Assembly (NCBI RefSeq): GCF_015291665.1
Contig: NZ_CP030048.1
Span: 1,240,001-1,304,000 of the forward strand
Source of the DNA: Bradyrhizobium sp. CCBAU 53338
GTDB lineage: Bacteria > Pseudomonadota > Alphaproteobacteria > Rhizobiales > Xanthobacteraceae
DNA length: 64,000 nt
Direction of reading: 5' to 3'
Made by a program: the position numbers and the translations under genes. A model generated the notes under the pieces. The model was not told the DNA's origin. It ran no database searches and saw nothing but the letters and a program-made list of their open reading frames with translations. Positions 63,507-64,000 of this stretch are shown here, piece by piece (the stretch's first letter is position 1; the number at the start of each line of letters is the position of its first letter).

Positions 63507-63524
63507 ATGGTTAACGAAGGTTAA
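63507..63524. promoter_or_regulatory. candidate CtrA-type half-sites upstream of fliF
   Basis: The minus strand reads TTAACCTTCGTTAACCAT, which gives two TTAA half-sites separated by 6 bases and the AACCAT half-site. The CtrA consensus is TTAA-N7-TTAA, so spacing is one short. The sites lie about 80-95 bases before the fliF start. In Caulobacter the fliF operon is CtrA-dependent, so the idea is reasonable but unproven. Confidence 0.45.
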
Positions 63525-63550
63525 GAGCTGGGACAAAAGTAGCGACATGA

Positions 63551-63583
63551 AAAAAATCGGCCTCGCAGGGCGAGACCGATTTT
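63551..63583 (-). terminator. intrinsic terminator after sciP
   Basis: On the minus strand a strong stem (AAAATCGGTCTCGC / GCGAGGCCGATTTT, one mismatch) is followed by a T-run (TTTTTTC), 28 bases beyond the sciP stop. It separates sciP from the fliF operon, which is on the same strand. Confidence 0.85.
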
Positions 63584-63611
63584 CGTCAAAGGCAGCAGAT
63601 TTCCGGATTGC

Positions 63612-63887
63612 TTACTGGCGATATTGCTGAATGCGGGTGGTGCGAAGACCCGCCAGACCATGCTGGTCGATGGAAAACTGCCAGGAGAGGAATTCGTCGA
63701 CCGTCAGGGTATAACGGCTGCAGGCCTCCTCGAGCGAGAGAAGTCCACCGCGGACGGCGGCAACGACTTCGGCCTTGCGTCGGATGACCCAGCGTTTGGT
63801 GCCGGGGGCGGGCAGATCTGCAATCGTCAGCGGACTGCCGTCCGGCCCGATGACGTATTTTACCCTCGGGCGATGGGGTTCTGTCAT
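63612..63887 (-). CDS. sciP: SciP-like cell-cycle regulator (DUF1153)
   Basis: The 91-residue protein from ATG 63887 is a DUF1153 domain (VKYVIGPDGSPLTIADLP, KRWVIRRKAEVVAAVRGGLLSLEEACSRYTLTVDEFLSWQ) with a helix-turn-helix in the middle. In Caulobacter the small CtrA inhibitory protein SciP of this family represses CtrA-activated promoters, including flagellar ones. Here it sits directly upstream of the fliF operon on the same strand, separated by a terminator, which fits that role. An in-frame ATG at 63908 is possible. Confidence 0.93.
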   Translation of the reverse strand: MTEPHRPRVKYVIGPDGSPLTIADLPAPGTKRWVIRRKAEVVAAVRGGLLSLEEACSRYTLTVDEFLSWQFSIDQHGLAGLRTTRIQQYRQ

Positions 63888-63944
63888 GGCGTACTCACAA
63901 ACTCTCAACCACTGAACTCACGCCGTAACCCTAACCGTGCCGGC

Positions 63945-63959
63945 TTAAAAATCCGCTAA
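63945..63959. promoter_or_regulatory. candidate CtrA box upstream of sciP
   Basis: TTAAAAATCCGCTAA is TTAA-N7-CTAA, one mismatch from the CtrA consensus TTAA-N7-TTAA. It lies about 65 bases before the sciP start. sciP transcription is CtrA-dependent in Caulobacter, so this is a plausible site. Confidence 0.4.
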
Positions 63960-64000
63960 GCCTAAGGCTTCAATACAATTCTCGTTGAAACTGGCTGGAA

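Overview
The window looks like chromosomal DNA of a GC-rich alphaproteobacterium, most likely Bradyrhizobium or a close relative. The clues are a nirK-nirV / hemN / nnrR-nnrS denitrification cluster, a napEDABC operon, FixK/FNR-type TTG-N8-CAA boxes, an FlbD/FliF/FliG/FliH/FliN flagellar operon next to a SciP (DUF1153) gene, and scattered short palindromic repeats. The genus is inferred from gene content, because no rRNA or species marker is present. I saw no tRNA, rRNA, CRISPR array, transposase or phage integrase. No gap between called genes exceeds about 300 bases.

Region by region. 1-5.8 kb: a truncated LysR regulator divergent from a PrpF/oxalomesaconate-tautomerase-like isomerase, an AsmA-family protein, and the two subunits of a 3-oxoacid CoA-transferase. 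5.9-12.3 kb: a denitrification block with nirV, nirK, a small membrane protein, hemN, a DUF1858 redox protein, nnrR and nnrS. Each promoter region in this block carries a TTG-N8-CAA palindrome. 12.4-14.6 kb: a small monooxygenase-fold protein, an AraC regulator and an orphan FixJ-like regulator with a degenerate receiver. 14.8-21 kb: a DUF4139/MuiA-like exported protein and a sugar-type ABC importer (two permeases and a binding protein, no ATPase) beside a 2-hydroxyacid dehydrogenase. 21-36 kb: a chemoreceptor, two paralogous EamA transporters, a zinc-ribbon/cyclase/ATPase/TPR protein, a methyltransferase with an unknown partner, a Mg2+ P-type ATPase, and a three-gene MacAB/DevBCA-like exporter. 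36-46.6 kb: purA, a large unknown single-pass membrane protein, two small secreted cysteine-rich proteins, several small membrane or DUF proteins, msrA/msrB, a TPR-caspase protein and a RecD-like helicase. 46.7-50.8 kb: napEDABC, with an FNR-type palindrome upstream. 51-58 kb: an LLM flavin oxidoreductase, a LuxR regulator, a lytic-transglycosylase-like protein, a cytochrome P450, a flavin reductase and an M20 peptidase. 58.3-63.9 kb: flbD, fliN, fliH, fliG, fliF and sciP.

How the genes work together: Nap (nitrate to nitrite) and NirK (nitrite to NO) are two denitrification steps. HemN makes heme precursors without oxygen, NnrS and NnrR belong to the NO response, and a shared FNR-family box could co-induce them under low oxygen or NO. 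No NO reductase (nor) or N2O reductase (nos) gene lies in the window. The flagellar end combines the MS-ring and switch genes with two cell-cycle-type regulators, FlbD and SciP. The observations most worth following are the unnamed 68-residue membrane protein and the DUF1858 protein inside the putative FixK/NnrR regulon, the FixJ-like regulator with Glu at the phosphoacceptor position, the P450 with an atypical I-helix motif, and the CtrA-like sites around sciP and fliF.
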